From the NCBI GenBank assembly GCA_905236815.1, contig CAJOPE010000077.1, positions 1 through 41,705 on the forward strand: DNA of 41,705 nucleotides, given 5' to 3'. This stretch comes from an uncultured Prevotella sp. GTDB taxonomy: Bacteria > Bacteroidota > Bacteroidia > Bacteroidales > Bacteroidaceae. This document shows, piece after piece, positions 7,085 through 16,807 of the stretch. Position 1 is the stretch's first letter. Every line of letters starts with the position of its first letter. Below the pieces are notes generated by a model. That model did no database searches. It was not told the origin of the DNA and was given only the letters and a program-made list of their open reading frames with translations. The position numbers and the translations under genes are program-made.

Positions 7085-9403
7085 TTAATTCTTAATATAC
7101 TTCTTACCATTGCGGATGACAATACCCTTGTAGGTATCGTTCACCTGCTGACCTGAGAGATTATATACTCTTCCTGCAGCCGTATTCCTGTCCGCATTCA
7201 CCTTATCTATGCCAAGGGTTGTTCCATCAATATAAGATCCTTCATTGACAAAGAACAAACGAATGCTTGCAGGCTTACTGCTGATTGTCTTGCTATAAGT
7301 ATAGCTATATTTTTTATTGGTAGTAGTTGTGATCGTTGCATTCATCGTAAATACACCTTCGGCAGTATATTTAACCGTCATATTCACCAAAGAACCATTC
7401 ATATCTGCAGGGAAAGTATTCCAGTCGAAGTTTGAGCTACAACCCGTATTGCTGCCTGTAGTATTATCCCAGTTATCATTACGGATACCGAAATATTCCT
7501 TGTAGCCACCTGTTCCTGGAGCATCGTTTGCTCCATAGAGACACCAGTTCTTATAGTTTGCATCAGCTATGCTATGATTATAGAAGTTGAAGTGAAGTTC
7601 ATCTCCAGGCTCGATAGCATATTGGTTCTTTGAGAAGTTGGTCCACCAACCGGCAGATGTATTCTTAATATTTGATTCTGGATAGAAGGTTGTTGCCTTG
7701 ACGCCTTCATTCTCCTCTTTATAGAGCCACAAGCAACTCTGATAGTTGTTCTGCTCGCAAACAGCAGAGATACAAACGGCAGGAGTATTCACCATACCAT
7801 CTACATTCTGTCGAAGTGCTACACCCTTGTAAGTCAATCCGCTATAAGTGATATTGATATATGACTTATTAGCATCTGTGAATTCCCATGTGCCAGACTT
7901 GTCGCCTGTATAAGTACCATCAGAATTCAATGTAACAGTAATAGGCTTTGCAGTCTGCTTGGTTGTGCAATCCAGTTTGTATGGATGGAACAATAACTTA
8001 TAGGTACCAGATAGTTGAGCAGCATCAAAGAGTCGCTTGCTCTCGATATCCTTTTGGGTAGTCTGCTTACCCGTATAGCGGAAAGGAGAAGCTACAAGGA
8101 ATCCATCCTTATTGACAAAGAGTTGACGAACTCTTACCTGATGTCCTTCGCCACCACTAACAAAACGAGTATGATAAACAAGGAAGGCATCGCCATCATT
8201 ATCCACCATCAAAGAATTATGACCTTGAGCGACTTCTCCATCACCCATCGTTCCCCAATCAGCCATTGAACCTAATACTCGATATCCCTTATTTGTAGCA
8301 GCATTCTTACCATAATTCATCATATAACTGCTATAGAGAGCAGTCTCATAAGGTCCATCAATATTCTTTGAACGGAATACACGCATCTCATAGCCCTTGT
8401 TGGATTCCAAGCCTCCATAAGAAAGGAAAAGATGATAATAATCACCGATTTTCTCTAAGAAGGCACCCTCACCGGATACATAATAGCCACCAGCAAGTTT
8501 CTTACCGAAATAAGGGTCGGAAGTACAGTTGGCATTTGCTGCTCCAGGAGTTGCCGGTAATCCATTTACTTCATAAGGATACTTTACTGTATAGTCTCTC
8601 AAACCAGTTGTCTCATCCAACTGAATCTGGAAGATACCACCCGACCATGAACCATAGGTCATATAGAGATTGCCCTTGCCGTCATCGGTGATACATGGGT
8701 CGATACAGTTTGGCCAATAGGTACCCCAACTACCCCCCACCTTATAGCGGGCAGGCAAAGAGGTTTCACCTGTAGCAATTGCGAAATCCGTATTTTTCCA
8801 ATCATCAGCAGCGGCAAAGCCATTGTGCTCATAAGTACCTTGGAAACCAGAGAATACCACTGGTCCCTGATAGATGTAAGGACCCTCTATTTTATCAGCA
8901 GCCAGACAAACGATGACCGAAGCCCAATGATTGGCATTCACCGACATATACATCAGCCATTTCTTCATAACAGGATTCCAGATAACATCAGGAGCCCATT
9001 GGTTTCCTTGGATTTTATCTCCCTTGAACTGCCAGTCGTGAATGTTGAAATTACCAAAAGTTACTTCCTTCCCATCACGATTCTTCACTTTCTTTACCGC
9101 ATTACTATTATAAGCATCAGCAAAGCCTACTTTTGCTCCAGAAGTATTGGCAAAGAGAGTACAGTTGGTTGTTTCACCACCTCCGACATTTGAAGTCCAA
9201 TTCTTGAGATCTGTAGTCTTTGACACTGCAAGATGAGAACCAAAGATATAATAGGTTCCATTATTATCATAGACAACAGATGGGTCGTGAACCGATGTTT
9301 CTGCAAACGATTCGCGAAGATTAGATGGCGAAAGAACTGAGCTCTGTGCCATAGCCTCTGCCGAAGCAAGAAGAACGATAGATGTTAAAAGTAATTTTTG
9401 CAT
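7085..9403 (-). CDS. Secreted multidomain GH43 arabinanase with binding module and C-terminal tag
   Basis: A 772-residue secreted GH43 enzyme, probably acting on arabinan. The signal peptide covers about residues 1-19 (AEAMA-QS). The catalytic propeller follows, with Asp40 (HDP), Asp235 (IDP) and Glu312 (GEGAF). Around residues 460-570 lies a beta-rich domain like the C-terminal domain of extracellular endo-arabinanases. Residues about 580-730 form a module starting SAGWWTNFSK and ending near VNEGSYID; the same module occurs twice in the lipoprotein encoded next to this gene. The last 40 residues end in YNLSGQQV, GIVIRNGKKYIKN, a sorting-tag-like sequence nearly repeated at the end of the amylase at 39546. 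The gene lies 210 bases downstream of the lipoprotein gene. Arabinan as substrate is inferred from family features. Confidence 0.88.
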   Translation of the reverse strand: MQKLLLTSIVLLASAEAMAQSSVLSPSNLRESFAETSVHDPSVVYDNNGTYYIFGSHLAVSKTTDLKNWTSNVGGGETTNCTLFANTSGAKVGFADAYNSNAVKKVKNRDGKEVTFGNFNIHDWQFKGDKIQGNQWAPDVIWNPVMKKWLMYMSVNANHWASVIVCLAADKIEGPYIYQGPVVFSGFQGTYEHNGFAAADDWKNTDFAIATGETSLPARYKVGGSWGTYWPNCIDPCITDDGKGNLYMTYGSWSGGIFQIQLDETTGLRDYTVKYPYEVNGLPATPGAANANCTSDPYFGKKLAGGYYVSGEGAFLEKIGDYYHLFLSYGGLESNKGYEMRVFRSKNIDGPYETALYSSYMMNYGKNAATNKGYRVLGSMADWGTMGDGEVAQGHNSLMVDNDGDAFLVYHTRFVSGGEGHQVRVRQLFVNKDGFLVASPFRYTGKQTTQKDIESKRLFDAAQLSGTYKLLFHPYKLDCTTKQTAKPITVTLNSDGTYTGDKSGTWEFTDANKSYINITYSGLTYKGVALRQNVDGMVNTPAVCISAVCEQNNYQSCLWLYKEENEGVKATTFYPESNIKNTSAGWWTNFSKNQYAIEPGDELHFNFYNHSIADANYKNWCLYGANDAPGTGGYKEYFGIRNDNWDNTTGSNTGCSSNFDWNTFPADMNGSLVNMTVKYTAEGVFTMNATITTTTNKKYSYTYSKTISSKPASIRLFFVNEGSYIDGTTLGIDKVNADRNTAAGRVYNLSGQQVNDTYKGIVIRNGKKYIKN

Positions 9404-9524
9404 AATCTTTTTGTTTGTTTTCTCTGATGAAAGTTTTTATAATAAAGAGAAGGGACGCCCCATTCGTAAAAGTAAATTTAGCATCTAATAATCTTACATT
9501 TTAAATTATGCATTACGAATTACA

Positions 9525-9538
9525 TTCGTGGCATTCCT
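9525..9538 (+). repeat. Dispersed intergenic motif, copy 2
   Basis: An exact second copy of TTCGTGGCATTCCT (first at 418-431). It lies in the 210-bp gap between the arabinan lipoprotein gene and the large GH43 gene, preceded by AT-rich sequence of the type ATTACGAATTACA. Confidence 0.35.
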
Positions 9539-9547
9539 TCTCTTTGG

Positions 9548-9598
9548 TCTCCCCCAAAAATGGGGGGAGAATGGTTGAACACAGACTTTTAGAAGTCT
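9548..9598 (-). terminator. Two hairpins after the arabinan lipoprotein gene
   Basis: On the minus strand, 16 bases past the lipoprotein stop, a 6-bp stem (AGACTT 9583-9588 with 9593-9598, loop TTAG) is followed by a GC-rich 8-bp stem (TCTCCCCC 9548-9555 with 9563-9570). Neither has a good T-run, so termination is uncertain. They may instead stabilise the susCD-lipoprotein message relative to the GH43 genes. Confidence 0.4.
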
Positions 9599-9613
9599 CT
9601 TATTTTCTAGATT

Positions 9614-11383
9614 TTATTTATCGAATACTATATGTGAATGATCGATTGTGAAGGAGAAATTGAGATCATTTGGATCAATTGTATTAACACCAAGATAATA
9701 CTGGGTATACAAATTTCCATCGGAACCATTCATTACAGCCTGAACATCAGCAGTACCATTGTTACAGTTGGTAATATATACCGTAACTTTTGCTTTATTC
9801 ATTGCCTTGAGCCAAGTTCCCCAGTCAGCCTGACCGCCACTAAGTTTACAAGCTGCATAACCATTGCCCCATCCGTAGTTATCAGCACGAACAACTCCAT
9901 ATTCAGCCAAAGCTGCATTGCGAAGTACAACTACGAAGTTATTGTAGTTAGCTGCTCCACCGTAGTTTGTGAAAGTAATCTTGCTGGTCTGGCCAACAGG
10001 AATCTTTACATCATTTGACAATGCTCCCCAGAAGTCGGAGGTATTATCTTCTTTACCTAAGGTTATAGGAGTTACCTTTACAACTTGCTCTTTAGAAGCA
10101 GATACGGTTATTTTCACCTTAGCAGTCTTACCATTCTTAGTAGAGATGGTAACCTCCTGAGAACCTGCTGCTGCCTTTACTGGTGTGAAGGTAAGCTTTG
10201 AGTGATCGATAACAGCTGTCTTTCCATTCTCGTAGGTTGCAGTTACCTGTAAACCAGTTGGATCGAATGACAAAGTACGGTCGGTCAAGTCCATCGTTGC
10301 TGGTGAGTCGAAGAAATAATATTGGCTGCGGGTTGGAGCCTTTGTCACAGCAATCGACTTGATCATCTGTACAACATTGAACTTAGCTGTAGCAGTGATT
10401 GGTGTCTGAGAAAGCGCACCTTTGAAAGTCTTGTTGCAAATAGCAATCAGTTGCTTCTCACCTTCCTTATCCATATCATTGATAGCAGAGAACACCAAGT
10501 CGGAAGCAGGAATAGTCTTGCTTACACCTTCCTCATACTGAACAGTAGCTGTTACATTAGCCATTGCCTCATTCAAGTCAGCACCGATATTCACTTCATC
10601 AGGAACATTGTTCAATGTCATTGAGATTGGATTCTTATCCAATGCAGAAGTTGTACCTCCAATTGGAACAATGTTGGTTGAAAGGAAATCGATATATGAA
10701 CCTTCAGGAACCAAGAAGCAACGAATGTTGGTATCGCTTGCATCTGGATTCAGATTATTCAACTTATAAGGTTGAGCAAATACCTTTGTAACAGCTCCAT
10801 TATTCATCTTTATAACAAAAGAATCCTTACGGGTACGGTCTACTGTCAAAGTTACCTTACCTGCCAGTCTCTGTACCTTTTCATCTTTGTTATCAACAGG
10901 ATCCATCAGCACATTGCTAGTTGAATACTTGAAGAAAAGATTACCCCACTGAGAATTAAACTTTGTAGAGTCACCTGTAGCATCATAGCGGATAGCACCA
11001 TATTCGGCATAACCTGTACCACCACGATCTACATCATTGGTAACAACAAGTGCAAAGTTCTTGTAATAGGTATTATCTCCAGGATTGATGTTCAGATTGA
11101 ACTGGGCGTTCCACTTCTGATTCTCACCAATTACATAATACTTTGAGAATTCCTGCCACCAACCTGATGTGAAGTCGGTTTTACCAAAGGTGTACACATC
11201 TTCCTGCATACCTTCCAACACTTCCTCAACAGGCTTGTTTGCATTGGCAGCTGAATCAATTTTCTGGGAAATCCAGTCTGGAGCATCTACTTTATAGAGA
11301 TCGCCTCCCTCGCAGCTGGTCAAAGCCAGCATTGCGAGAGCAGCTGCACAGAAAGCAGAAGCTAGTTTATATAGATGTCTCAT
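9614..11383 (-). CDS. Surface glycan-binding lipoprotein of the arabinan locus
   Basis: A 589-residue lipoprotein in the SusE position, 20 bases after the SusD gene. The signal peptide ends in a lipobox with Cys24 (LTSC) followed by EGGD, compatible with surface export. Four domains can be read: module A (about 70-245, beginning TSGWWQEFSK), two bacterial Ig-like domains (about 250-345 and 346-437), and module B (about 438-589, with AEYGVVRADNYGWG). Modules A and B resemble each other and the C-terminal module of the large GH43 downstream, sharing the order W-F/W pair, NYxNF, AEYGxxR and VxEGSYID-like blocks. The arrangement suggests an extended arm with two binding units that holds arabinan for the SusCD pair. 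Ligand binding is inferred; no known family name was recognised for the modules. Confidence 0.82.
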   Translation of the reverse strand: MRHLYKLASAFCAAALAMLALTSCEGGDLYKVDAPDWISQKIDSAANANKPVEEVLEGMQEDVYTFGKTDFTSGWWQEFSKYYVIGENQKWNAQFNLNINPGDNTYYKNFALVVTNDVDRGGTGYAEYGAIRYDATGDSTKFNSQWGNLFFKYSTSNVLMDPVDNKDEKVQRLAGKVTLTVDRTRKDSFVIKMNNGAVTKVFAQPYKLNNLNPDASDTNIRCFLVPEGSYIDFLSTNIVPIGGTTSALDKNPISMTLNNVPDEVNIGADLNEAMANVTATVQYEEGVSKTIPASDLVFSAINDMDKEGEKQLIAICNKTFKGALSQTPITATAKFNVVQMIKSIAVTKAPTRSQYYFFDSPATMDLTDRTLSFDPTGLQVTATYENGKTAVIDHSKLTFTPVKAAAGSQEVTISTKNGKTAKVKITVSASKEQVVKVTPITLGKEDNTSDFWGALSNDVKIPVGQTSKITFTNYGGAANYNNFVVVLRNAALAEYGVVRADNYGWGNGYAACKLSGGQADWGTWLKAMNKAKVTVYITNCNNGTADVQAVMNGSDGNLYTQYYLGVNTIDPNDLNFSFTIDHSHIVFDK

Positions 11384-11403
11384 AATTTTAATTATTAAAG
11401 GTT

Positions 11404-13155
11404 TTACTTACTCAGATCAACTACTGGATGAATAGTCCAACCATTGTCTGTGAAATAAGAAGCATTGCTTGTGCTATTGTTTGCAGAGTTTCCAACCAGG
11501 TTAGGATTCTTGTTGGTCAAGGTCTGAACAATAGGAATAAACTCGTGTCCTGGCAGATAAGAGTCGTAAGAACTCTTCAACTGAGGATCTGTTGCAATAT
11601 TTGCATAGCTTACAGGGTCCTTTACATGCTGTGTTGAACGGCGGAAGGTTCCATGCTCCTTCAACTGCTGCAAACGACCTTCGTTGTAGAAGAATCCCCA
11701 ACGGATGAGGTCGAAGCCACGACCATACTCACAACCAAACTCCTTAGGACGTTCTACATTGGCAATCTGCTCGAAGAGTTTATCCTTGTCCTTGAAATCT
11801 GAAAGCTTGAGTTCTGCCAACTGAGCACGTTTACGAACCTGATTGATCCAATCGATAGCCTGTTGTGTAGGACCATTTACTTCGTTCTCACATTCTGCAG
11901 CGCGAAGTAATACATCAGAGTAGCGCATCAAGCGGATATTAATACCATCGTGAAGACCGGTTACTACCTTATCATAGAGATTTGTGCGGAAGTTAGTATT
12001 CTTTGCAATTGGCAAACCACCATTTGTATTATTGGTGTGGATAGTATCCTGCTGACTCAAAGTCTTGGTATAGCATACATTACCATTCTCGAAGCCTTCC
12101 CAATCACTTTCATAAGTACCGATAGTCCAGTAGAGACGAGGGTCGAGTTTGCCGGCTGTTGTACGTTCTGCCTTGAAGAGCTGATAAAGCCAAGGAGAAG
12201 CGGAAAGGTCGGCCCATCCACCGAAGTCACCAGGAGCACAGTTACTCTCGATAGCAGAACCCTGAGTGGCATTGATACTTGTATTTACAGGTGTCCACTC
12301 ATCATCGGTACCCTGATCGGCGTAATCGAGGAACTGAACCTCGAAGAGGCTCTCATCGTTATTCTCATACTGAGATCCCTCGCGGAAGTTATCACCATAG
12401 TTGGCCATCAACTTATAAGTTCCGAAATCACCATTGATGATTTTCTTCAGCACGGTGAGCGCATCGCTGTATTTATGACGCTGCATCAAAGCACGAGCAT
12501 AGAAACCTGCGGCTGCACCACTATTGGCACGACCCTTGGCAAATTCGCCGCCTACACTCTTTGAAGGAAGAATTTCCATTGCCTCCTTGAAATCGGCCTC
12601 AACCTGATTGAGCACTTCATCATAGCTGTTATTGGTTCCATAGAGACCATCCATAGATGAATAAGTTGCATAGTCGGTAATGAGAGGTACATTCTGATAG
12701 TAACCTGCGAGGTTATAATAAGCCAATCCACGAAGGAACAGGAGCTGTCCCTTGATGCGCTTCATATTCTCAGAGAGGGCTGAATTATCATCACCACAAC
12801 GAGAAAGTCCGAAGTTACATACATTGATGGTATAATACCACTCACGCCATGGCCACCAACCGATATCACCGGTTACAGGAAGATCCAAATCGTCAAACTC
12901 AAGATACCATACCTGTGAGGAGTTCCACACCTCGTCGCCTCTACACATATCGATGGTGTAACCTACGCGGGCATAGGAGCCTTCCATACGAATGTGGTTG
13001 TAGGCTGCCACAACGCTTTCCTCCAAATCATTCGCATTGAATCCGAAAGTGGCTGTGGTCTGCTGGTTTGGATTCACTACATCCAGCTTATCATCGCACG
13101 AAGTAAGTGTGCCAAGTCCTAGCAAAAGGGCTAATGAAATTTTATTTAGTTTCAT
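11404..13155 (-). CDS. SusD-family outer-membrane lipoprotein (arabinan locus)
   Basis: A 583-residue SusD/RagB-type glycan-binding lipoprotein that caps its SusC partner at the cell surface. The signal peptide ends at a lipobox with Cys20 (LTSC) followed by DDKLDVVNP, typical of the family. The TPR-rich N-terminal half contains the LxGQLLFLRGLAYYNL-type block around residue 135. Near the C-terminus, RPKEFGCEYGRGFDLIRWG matches the usual ExxxEGxRxxDLxRWG region. It begins 48 bases after the SusC stop and ends 20 bases before the lipoprotein gene, so the three are probably one operon. The ligand is inferred from the neighbouring GH43 enzymes. Confidence 0.93.
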   Translation of the reverse strand: MKLNKISLALLLGLGTLTSCDDKLDVVNPNQQTTATFGFNANDLEESVVAAYNHIRMEGSYARVGYTIDMCRGDEVWNSSQVWYLEFDDLDLPVTGDIGWWPWREWYYTINVCNFGLSRCGDDNSALSENMKRIKGQLLFLRGLAYYNLAGYYQNVPLITDYATYSSMDGLYGTNNSYDEVLNQVEADFKEAMEILPSKSVGGEFAKGRANSGAAAGFYARALMQRHKYSDALTVLKKIINGDFGTYKLMANYGDNFREGSQYENNDESLFEVQFLDYADQGTDDEWTPVNTSINATQGSAIESNCAPGDFGGWADLSASPWLYQLFKAERTTAGKLDPRLYWTIGTYESDWEGFENGNVCYTKTLSQQDTIHTNNTNGGLPIAKNTNFRTNLYDKVVTGLHDGINIRLMRYSDVLLRAAECENEVNGPTQQAIDWINQVRKRAQLAELKLSDFKDKDKLFEQIANVERPKEFGCEYGRGFDLIRWGFFYNEGRLQQLKEHGTFRRSTQHVKDPVSYANIATDPQLKSSYDSYLPGHEFIPIVQTLTNKNPNLVGNSANNSTSNASYFTDNGWTIHPVVDLSK

Positions 13156-13203
13156 ATTTACTGATTCTTTTTGGTTATTACTCGATTATTTACTTACGAG
13201 CGA

Positions 13204-16200
13204 TTAGAATGAGAAGTGAATTCCACCCATAAAGGTGCGTGGAGTTGGGAATGAGCAGAAGTTATAACCTGGAGTAAAGGTTCCACCTGCATAATCTACG
13301 TTATATCCCTTATAGCCTGTGAAGGTGTAGAGGTTCTGTGCAGAAACGTAAGCACGAACACCTGATACGATACCTTTAAACCAACTGTCAGGGAAATTAT
13401 AGCCCAATTCGATGTTGGCAATCTTCCAGTAGGCTGCATTCTGAATCTTTCTGCTGCTGAAGAGGTCGTTCCAATACTGTGTTGCACCATCTGGCTTTGC
13501 AGCAAAGGTACGAGGTACGCTAGAAAGATAAGTTGAGCCATCTTCCGACCATCTGTTTGCATCCAGCAAATCTACAGACTTATTACTCCAACCATAGCAA
13601 GAATTTAAACTATTGTAGATATCATCAGATACATGATAGTTCAAAGCACCGAAAGTAGAGATGCTCAAATCGAAATGCTTATACTCCAAATGAGCGCTCA
13701 AACCGAAGTTGACTTTTGGAAGACCACTACCCAAGACTGTCTGGTCTTTTTCGTCAATTTTTCCATCATTGTTGATATCCTTGTAAAGGCAATCACCTAC
13801 CTGAGCTCCTGGCTGAGAAATAGCAACACCCTCATCATTTACATGGTTGTCGATATCTGCCTGAGTCTTTGCAATTCCTTCATAAACCCAACCATAGAAT
13901 TGGCCGATTTCCTGACCTACAAAAGTTGCATAACTTCCAGAAATATAAGAATTAGTGGTAAGACCCAATGACTTAACTCTATTGCGAAGTGTACTCAAGT
14001 TGGCATTGATATCATATTTCAACGCATGGTCGTGATTACGATAGGTAGCAGAGAACTCGAAACCGCTGTTATCCATAGTTGCTGCATTCATTGTAACAGA
14101 AGTATTGGAAACACCAACCTGCTCTGGTACAGGAACTCCATAGAGAAGGTCTTTTGAACGGTTGTTATACCATTCTGCAGTAAACTCTACTCGATTGTTG
14201 AACAAAGCTATATCCAAACCAACATTGGTTGAGATTTTCTTTTCCCATGCAATCTCCTCATTTACAAAAGTAGATACTGCAGAACCATAAACTGGAACAT
14301 TGCCGAAGCTGTATGACATATTCTTACGGGCCATAGTTGCCATATACTGGTATTCACCAATATTCTCGTTACCAAGTTCACCATAACTTCCGCGAATCTT
14401 CAACATATTTACAACAGATGGATCTACTTTGAAGAATTTCTCCTTGTCAAGACGCCAACCTACTGATACAGAAGGGAAAGTTCCCCAACGGATATTCTTT
14501 GAAAGGCGTGAACTACCATCACGACGAACTACTGCAGAAAGCAAGTATCTATCAGCAAAGTTATAGTTCAAACGTCCGATGTAAGATGCAAGTGCATGCT
14601 TATATTCAAATGACTCAGAGACTTGCTTTGAACTGTTCTGAAGTTGAAGGATATATGGTTCGTTCATTTCAATACCCCAGCCTGTCAGAAGGTCGGTATG
14701 TTCCTCTTCGAATGTCTGACCTACAACAAGATTCAGGTTATGCTTTCCGAAAGTTCCATCATAGGTTAAGGTATTCTCGATCAATGCATCTGAATAATCA
14801 CGACTACCCTTTGTCAAACGCTCATTACTCTTGTCCAAATATACACGATTACTCTGAATCCAAGCAGAAATAAAGGTTTTGTCCTTGGCATGAGTCTTGC
14901 TGTATGAAAGGTTTAACTTGTAATTCAAGTGATGATTTTTGCTCTTTGCTCCAAACATCTTAAGCAAGTCTACATCAGCAGAACCTGTTCCGACAAAACG
15001 ATCTACCATAGTGTTACGCTGTAGCAAATTGTTCACCAGCAATGGGTTAGAAGCAGAGATATCACCATGAACGGTATCATAATAAACACCATAGCCATAA
15101 GCATCGTAGTTATAGTTATTTGCTGAACCAACTTTGCCATCCAATACCCATGAAGAGGTGTCATAAGCCTTGATAGTTGGCTGCATCAGCAATGTTCCAC
15201 GAAGCACATTGGTTACGTCACCATAAAGTCCCTGTACATACTCGGATGCATTTGACAAACCCATACCATCCTGATTTGAATGAGAATATACCAGACTTGT
15301 GCGGAACTTGATAAACTTAGCATCCATAGTGTTGTTCACACGAGCTGTATAACGCTCATAGTTTGGACCAGCTCCTTGTAGAGTACCCTTCTGGTTGAAG
15401 TAATCGAGTGCCACATTGTAAGTACCATTCTTACTACCACCGCTAAGGTTTACATTATGATTCTGGCGAATACCAGTCTTGAACACTTCGTTGAACCAAT
15501 CGGTATTGGTATTGTCAACAAAGTGATACTGACCATTTGCATCCTGACTATAACCACCAGGCAATGGAGTATTAGAATTCTTGGTTGCCTGACCGAGATA
15601 CTGACTATACTGATCAGCATTCATTACATCGTACGTATCAGATGGAATAATATCAGCACCAAAATAGCCCTTGTAATCAACCTTCAGTGGCTGATCCTTC
15701 AAACCGTTCTTTGTAGTGATGATTACCACACCATTCGCAGCACGAGATCCATAGATTGCACCTGCAGCGGCATCTTTCAATACCTGAATAGTGGCAATAT
15801 CGTTTGGAGAGAAATCACGGATAGTTGTACCCATAGGCACACCATCTATTACATAAAGAGGGGCAGTACTTCCGAAAGATCCAATACCACGGATTCTTAC
15901 AGAAGGATCGGCACCTGGCTGACCATCAGAAGTGATCTGCACACCAGCCACCTTACCCTCAAGCATGGTAGAGATGTTCGAATTAGAAACTCGCTTCACT
16001 TCCTCTGCGTTTACAACAGCAACAGAACCGGTCAAATCGGCACGCTTCTGAGTACCGTAACCTACAACAACAATCTGTTCGATGTTATGGTCATCAGCAG
16101 AGAGCTGAATCTGATCCAGGTAGGTACGAGCCTGTACTGCTATCTCACGATCCTTATAACCTACATAGCTAACTAGCAATGTTCCATTAGAAGGTGCATT

Positions 16201-16422
16201 CAAGGTGAAGTTACCATCCAGATCGGTAACAGATCCATTTGATTTGCTTCCTTTTACTCGAACAGTAGCACCAATAAGCGGATTTCCTTGCTCGTCAACA
16301 ACGATACCCTTTACTACGATTGTGCCTGTCTGGGTTACAGCGGCCAACGCAGTAGTAGGAATGGCGGTGAAGCCACCCATGACGCTTAAGCAAAGCATTA
16401 CTGAGAATAGTTGTTTTCTCAT
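13204..16422 (-). CDS. SusC-family TonB-dependent outer-membrane transporter (arabinan locus)
   Basis: A 1,072-residue SusC/RagA-type importer that moves oligosaccharides across the outer membrane with TonB energy. After a signal peptide (cut near ALAA) comes a carboxypeptidase-D regulatory-like domain (VVKGIVVDEQGNPLIGATV). A TonB-box-like segment (IEQIVVVGYGTQ) and a plug domain with VRIRGIGSFGS and GAIYGSRAANGVVIITT follow, then the beta-barrel ending in MGGIHFSF. The frame is open 23 codons further upstream, but the ATG at 16422 starts the hydrophobic signal. It is the first gene of the arabinan operon. A 900-bp control region containing five GTGGAYA-like motifs lies before it. Confidence 0.94.
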   Translation of the reverse strand: MRKQLFSVMLCLSVMGGFTAIPTTALAAVTQTGTIVVKGIVVDEQGNPLIGATVRVKGSKSNGSVTDLDGNFTLNAPSNGTLLVSYVGYKDREIAVQARTYLDQIQLSADDHNIEQIVVVGYGTQKRADLTGSVAVVNAEEVKRVSNSNISTMLEGKVAGVQITSDGQPGADPSVRIRGIGSFGSTAPLYVIDGVPMGTTIRDFSPNDIATIQVLKDAAAGAIYGSRAANGVVIITTKNGLKDQPLKVDYKGYFGADIIPSDTYDVMNADQYSQYLGQATKNSNTPLPGGYSQDANGQYHFVDNTNTDWFNEVFKTGIRQNHNVNLSGGSKNGTYNVALDYFNQKGTLQGAGPNYERYTARVNNTMDAKFIKFRTSLVYSHSNQDGMGLSNASEYVQGLYGDVTNVLRGTLLMQPTIKAYDTSSWVLDGKVGSANNYNYDAYGYGVYYDTVHGDISASNPLLVNNLLQRNTMVDRFVGTGSADVDLLKMFGAKSKNHHLNYKLNLSYSKTHAKDKTFISAWIQSNRVYLDKSNERLTKGSRDYSDALIENTLTYDGTFGKHNLNLVVGQTFEEEHTDLLTGWGIEMNEPYILQLQNSSKQVSESFEYKHALASYIGRLNYNFADRYLLSAVVRRDGSSRLSKNIRWGTFPSVSVGWRLDKEKFFKVDPSVVNMLKIRGSYGELGNENIGEYQYMATMARKNMSYSFGNVPVYGSAVSTFVNEEIAWEKKISTNVGLDIALFNNRVEFTAEWYNNRSKDLLYGVPVPEQVGVSNTSVTMNAATMDNSGFEFSATYRNHDHALKYDINANLSTLRNRVKSLGLTTNSYISGSYATFVGQEIGQFYGWVYEGIAKTQADIDNHVNDEGVAISQPGAQVGDCLYKDINNDGKIDEKDQTVLGSGLPKVNFGLSAHLEYKHFDLSISTFGALNYHVSDDIYNSLNSCYGWSNKSVDLLDANRWSEDGSTYLSSVPRTFAAKPDGATQYWNDLFSSRKIQNAAYWKIANIELGYNFPDSWFKGIVSGVRAYVSAQNLYTFTGYKGYNVDYAGGTFTPGYNFCSFPTPRTFMGGIHFSF

Positions 16423-16531
16423 CTTACTTGTATTTAGATTATTAATATATAATGAATAAGCTTTTAGGTTTTTCCCTTTTTTCTTCTTCACAAGAGTACA
16501 TTTAGGTTATTGTCCTTTATTTTTCACGCTG

Positions 16532-16539
16532 CTAAATTA
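16532..16539 (-). promoter_or_regulatory. Possible -7 box of arabinan susC
   Basis: Read on the minus strand this is TAATTTAG, one mismatch from TAnnTTTG. Transcription would start near 16525, giving a leader of about 100 bases. The GTGGAYA motifs begin 5 bp upstream of it. It is weak on its own and is supported mainly by position. Confidence 0.3.
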
Positions 16540-16543
16540 TAAA

Positions 16544-16680
16544 GTGGATAAAAACGTAAGGTGGACAATTGTATTTTTATGGTGGACAAATCGATTTTCA
16601 AGTGTATTTTCAACGTTTATTGGCGTTTTTTTCAACTAAAACCGCCATTATGTCCACTTTTAGCTATACAGAAAATCCAC
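16544..16680. promoter_or_regulatory. Cluster of five GTGGAYA motifs upstream of arabinan susC
   Basis: Three direct copies begin at 16544 (GTGGATA), 16561 (GTGGACA) and 16582 (GTGGACA). Two inverted copies lie at 16652-16657 (GTCCAC) and 16675-16680 (ATCCAC). Both inverted copies and the first direct copy are preceded by AAG or AAAG on their reading strand. I did not see the motif in the other intergenic regions. It is a good candidate binding array for the AraC-type domain of the adjacent sensor-regulator. Confidence 0.5.
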
Positions 16681-16807
16681 TTGATGTATATCAAGAAGAC
16701 TATCTAATCTAGCACAAATAGAAAAGAAAATGAAACATAATAACAACTATAACTATAGAAACATCGCATTTTCGAACAAGAAAAAAAAACAAAAAAAATA
16801 TTTTTTC

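Noticed and set aside
16781..16803. A-runs as a sign of a mobile-element end or sequencing error
   Set aside because: They lie in non-coding DNA and break no frame; no terminal repeats or target duplication flank them.
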